From positions 4,821 through 24,359 of the forward strand of contig PLMF01000374.1 in NCBI GenBank assembly GCA_003142355.1: 19,539 nt of DNA, written 5' to 3'. Numbering within the stretch: position 1 is the stretch's first letter; each line of letters opens with the position of its first letter. A program made the translations under genes and the position numbers. Below the pieces are notes generated by a model. It did not search any database. It was not told the origin of the DNA and saw only the letters and a program-made list of their open reading frames with translations. Below are positions 14,975 through 19,539 of this stretch, piece by piece. This stretch comes from Bryobacterales bacterium (GTDB lineage Bacteria > Acidobacteriota > Terriglobia > Bryobacterales > Bryobacteraceae).

Positions 14975-15505
14975 ATGCGAACGACGATTTTGCTCGGCAC
15001 TCTGCTCTTTCTGGCCGGCTATGCGCTGGCTCAGGATTCCCCCATCACGGTTGGCGACAGCGGCCGACCTGGTCCTCCCCCCGCGTATTACGTGGAACAT
15101 AAGCAGTTCCAATACAACGGTGGCTTCTTTGTTTATGATCCGGGCTACCAAGTGGCCTGTTTCGAGATGGTTCCCGGAGACATCACGCCTCTCGCCAAAA
15201 AGCAATGGACACTTACCCTCAACGACAGCGGCGTCGTGGTGACATCGACGGACGGCAAAATGATCGACATCGACTACAAAGAAAACCCCGTTGTTTTCCA
15301 CAATATGCCGAATGGTGATCACCAACACCAAGTCGCGGGCTACCCACTGAAATCCGGGACGTTATCGATCACGGGTGGCAAGACCACCACGTTCCCACCT
15401 GGCACCGACAAAATCACGCCGGCCTCGAAACTGAAATTGATCATCCACTACTGCTTGAACGGTGATTGCAAGGATCCCAAGATCTGCCCTCCGCCCCGCA
15501 AGTGA
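14975..15505 (+). CDS. Small secreted protein of unknown function
   Basis: I do not recognise the family. The 176-residue product has a signal peptide (MRTTILLGTLLFLAGYALA, cleavage before Gln20) and no membrane segment after it. The mature part is rich in beta-type residues, with a His-rich patch (HNMPNGDHQHQ, about 110-120) and four Cys in total: one near residue 67 and three in the tail YCLNGDCKDPKICPPP, suggesting disulphides. AGGAG (14964-14968) precedes the ATG by 6 bases. It lies 12 bases after the kinase on the same strand, so it probably belongs to the sigma-kinase unit, as output or as ligand for the TPR domain. That role is an inference. Confidence 0.75.
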   Translation: MRTTILLGTLLFLAGYALAQDSPITVGDSGRPGPPPAYYVEHKQFQYNGGFFVYDPGYQVACFEMVPGDITPLAKKQWTLTLNDSGVVVTSTDGKMIDIDYKENPVVFHNMPNGDHQHQVAGYPLKSGTLSITGGKTTTFPPGTDKITPASKLKLIIHYCLNGDCKDPKICPPPRK

Positions 15506-15526
15506 CGGCCTGATCGGCATAAGCCG

Positions 15527-15542
15527 CCCGGCAGCGGCCGGG
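15527..15542. other. Short GC hairpin between convergent genes
   Basis: CCCGGC (15527-15532) pairs exactly with GCCGGG (15537-15542) around a 4-base loop, in the 44-base gap between the secreted-protein gene and the convergent lipid kinase gene. There is no T-tract on either side, so a terminator role is uncertain. Confidence 0.35.
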
Positions 15543-15549
15543 GTTCCGC

Positions 15550-16386
15550 CTACCCTCCGTACTCGGGTGGCGTCAGCAGCGTCAGGGCGTCGGGCACGAT
15601 GCGGATCTCGGCCGGCAGGCGCCCGGCGAACTCGCCGTCGATCTGCACGTAGACACGGCGGTCCTGGGGGTCGGATAGCGTCAAGCAATCGGCTCTGAGC
15701 ACCGCCACGCCTTTCATCGAGCCCAGGCGGTTCAGCATCATTCCGGCAAAATGCTTCAGATAACGCGCCGTGTGGCGGCCCTCGAAGAGCACCACTTCGA
15801 ACCGGTCGTCGGACAGGCGCACACTTCGCGCGATATGGAAATCGCCGCCGTAGTTTCGCACTTTGCTCACCAGCGCGAAAGAGCACGGGCGCTTTTCGCC
15901 CCCGATATCCACGTGAAACTCTTCCAGGCGGCGGCCCAGCAGCCTCAAGCCCGCCACCCAGTACGCGAACTTGCCGGTCCGCGACTTGAGCTCGCCGTCC
16001 ACGTGGTGCACCACGTAGGCGTCGAAGCCGATCCCGGCCATGAGCAGGAAATGCCGCGAAACGCGGCCGCCGTCGGAGGTCAGATGGCCGACGGAAATGC
16101 GCCGCGGGCGGCACTCCTCCAGGCGCGCGGCGGCACGCTCGATCCTGGTTCCGAGTCCGATCTCTTTGGCCAGCACGTTGGCGGTGCCGCCGGGGAGAAT
16201 GGCCATGGGCACGCCGGAATCGAGCATGCCTTCGGCGGCTTCATTGATGGTGCCGTCGCCGCCGGCGACAATCACCAGATCGGCGCCGCGGGCGATGTGC
16301 TCGCGCGCAATGATGCCCGCGGTTCCGCGGCCGCGGGTGGGGACCACGGTCAGGTTGTGGCCATTGTTCCGGAGGATTGCGGCCAC
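15550..16386 (-). CDS. Diacylglycerol kinase-family lipid kinase (conserved N-terminus extends past the start called here)
   Basis: This DAGK-catalytic-domain protein has GGDGTINEAAEG (residues 42-53 from the GTG at 16386), VPMAILPGGTANVLAKEIGL and a C-terminal beta-sandwich ending PEYGG. Enzymes of this family phosphorylate diacylglycerol, other membrane lipids or sphingoid bases, at the inner membrane. The frame stays open upstream of the GTG and encodes NTVLIYNSFAGKFGRNGDS, the usual first strand and nucleotide-binding loop of the family. The true start is therefore near 16464-16470, where only ATT (16464) or ATA (16470) is available. GGAG lies 8 bases before the ATA. I give the GTG as the only canonical start, with the real protein likely 26-28 residues longer. 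It is divergent from ligA. Confidence 0.88.
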   Translation of the reverse strand: MAAILRNNGHNLTVVPTRGRGTAGIIAREHIARGADLVIVAGGDGTINEAAEGMLDSGVPMAILPGGTANVLAKEIGLGTRIERAAARLEECRPRRISVGHLTSDGGRVSRHFLLMAGIGFDAYVVHHVDGELKSRTGKFAYWVAGLRLLGRRLEEFHVDIGGEKRPCSFALVSKVRNYGGDFHIARSVRLSDDRFEVVLFEGRHTARYLKHFAGMMLNRLGSMKGVAVLRADCLTLSDPQDRRVYVQIDGEFAGRLPAEIRIVPDALTLLTPPEYGG

Positions 16387-16496
16387 CCGCGCGACGAGCG
16401 AGTCCCCGTTCCGTCCGAACTTGCCCGCAAATGAGTTGTAGATCAGGACGGTGTTTTTGAAAATGGTTATGGCGTGTTCTCCGGGTTCCTCGTTAG

Positions 16497-18540
<2,044 letters not shown>

Positions 18541-18542
<2 letters not shown>

Positions 18543-19539
18543 ACTGCTCCCGGTCGAGCTTCTGAATGTGTTTGAGGCTGCTCTTGATCTCGTCGGTGGC
18601 GTCCGAAATTTGGTTGGTGTCGTAGATGACGCGCGGCGTCAGGAAGACGATCAACTCGGTTCGCGCTTTGCTGATGCTTTTCGAGCCGAATGCGGCTCCC
18701 AGTATGGGAATGCGGTGCAGCAAGGGCACGCCGCTGGAGGTAATTCCGGAGGTTTCCTGTATGAAGCCGCCGATGGCTACCGTATCGCCGTCCTGCACCG
18801 TGAGCTGTGTGCTGAAAGACCGGTTCGAGAAGGAGGGCGATTGAATTCCGCTGCCCGAAGAAGGCGATATCGGCGAGCTCACCTGCTGGTTGATGATCAT
18901 CGTGACCACGCCGCTCGAATTCACCCGCGCGGTGATGGAAAGCGTCACGCCTGTGCTGACGTTGCTCACCGTACTCGCGAACGGACTTGAGCCACCCGCA
19001 GTGACGCCGCCGACAACCGCCTGCGAGGTGAGCATGGGGACGGACTGACCCACGTTCATGGTGGCCGGAATGCTGTCGGTGGCGATGATGCTGGGAGCCG
19101 ATATGACGCGCGCGTTCTGGGTGACCTCGCTGGTTTGCAGCACGCCCAGCAACTCGTGGCTCTTCAGGACCAGCGCACCCACGGAGAGGCCCAAGCCGCC
19201 TGAGCCGGCGGTCGCATTCAGCACGCGAGAGATCGTACCCCCCGTGTCCTTCTGCTGCAAGTACGAACTGACGCCGGCCGAGAACGCGCCGCTCAGGTCC
19301 ACCTCGTATATCTTGGCGTCGATGAGAACCTGGCGGGGCGGCACGTCGAGCTGCCGCAGCAGGGAGTTGATCTGCTCGTACTCTTGTGGCGTGCCTTGAA
19401 TCAGCAGGGTGTTATCGAAAGGATTGGGTATGACGTGCGGAATTCGGGCTCCCGGCGCCCCTCCCTGATTACTTCCCAGGTAGCTGCCGGTGAGGTCGGT
19501 GTTGGTCCCTGCCGCCGCAGCCGGGTTGGCGCTGGCGCC
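18541..19539 (-). CDS. gspD: Secretin (GspD/PilQ family outer membrane channel), 5' end off the window
   Basis: The frame is open to the window edge; the last 332 codons are visible. It begins with a Gly/Ala/Asn-rich linker, then a final N-type domain (IPHVIPNPFDNTLLIQGTPQ, INSLLRQLDVPPRQVLIDAK). The secretin barrel follows: EVTQNARVISAPSIIATDSI, GQSVPMLTSQ, VSTGVTLSITARVN and the signature VAIGGFIQETSGI...VPLLHRIPILGAAFGSKS, ending LIVFLTPRVI. Secretins form the multimeric outer-membrane pore of type II secretion and type IV pili. The C-terminal extension after the barrel is short (about 30 residues, ISDATDEIKSSLKHIQKLDR). Type II (GspD) is favoured over PilQ from the N3-like domain, but the missing part decides. 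The start inside the frame at 19344 is not the real start. Confidence 0.9.

Overview
The window is a GC-rich bacterial chromosome segment with short intergenic gaps. It most resembles an Acidobacteriota genome of the Solibacter/Bryobacter type. This is inferred from gene content only: an ECF sigma factor of the acidobacterial 'X6' kind translationally coupled to a Ser/Thr kinase-TPR protein, a divergent RapZ, a citramalate-type isoleucine pathway, a secretin, and many secreted proteins. No rRNA, tRNA, CRISPR array or complete transposon was seen.

Layout. (1) 1-1398: the 3' part of a long-form ribosome hibernation factor (hpf), then rapZ. (2) 1535-5344: a secreted GH36-like glycosidase and a membrane glycosyltransferase of the PMT/ArnT type. 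Each is followed within 2-3 bases of its stop codon by an intergenic element built of tandem hairpins closed by a long outer stem. (3) 5470-10690: a branched-chain amino acid operon, ilvB-ilvN-ilvC-cimA. It is preceded by a candidate promoter, a 35-codon leader peptide with the run IIIIVVIV, and a Rho-independent terminator with competing hairpins, which is a classic transcription attenuator. The operon makes 2-ketobutyrate precursors from pyruvate through citramalate and carries on to acetohydroxy acids and dihydroxy acids. (4) 10708-11192 (minus strand): a lone ribbon-helix-helix antitoxin-like gene with no toxin beside it, and upstream of it a short secreted-peptide ORF or gene remnant. (5) 11310-15505: a three-gene unit of ECF sigma factor, transmembrane Ser/Thr kinase with TPR repeats, and a small secreted cysteine-containing protein. 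(6) 15550-16464 (minus): a diacylglycerol-kinase-family lipid kinase whose conserved N-terminus extends beyond any canonical start codon. (7) 16515-18518: ligA, ending inside a perfect 20-bp-arm palindrome that also touches the stop codon of the convergent secretin gene (18541-19539, minus, 5' end off the window).

The most interesting items are the ilv attenuator, the pair of multi-hairpin intergenic elements, the ligA/secretin palindrome that supplies ligA's stop codon, and several departures from conserved family residues: the RapZ Walker A motif, the KARI cofactor loop and the GH36 K-x-D motif. All product calls come from reading motifs and were not confirmed by database search.
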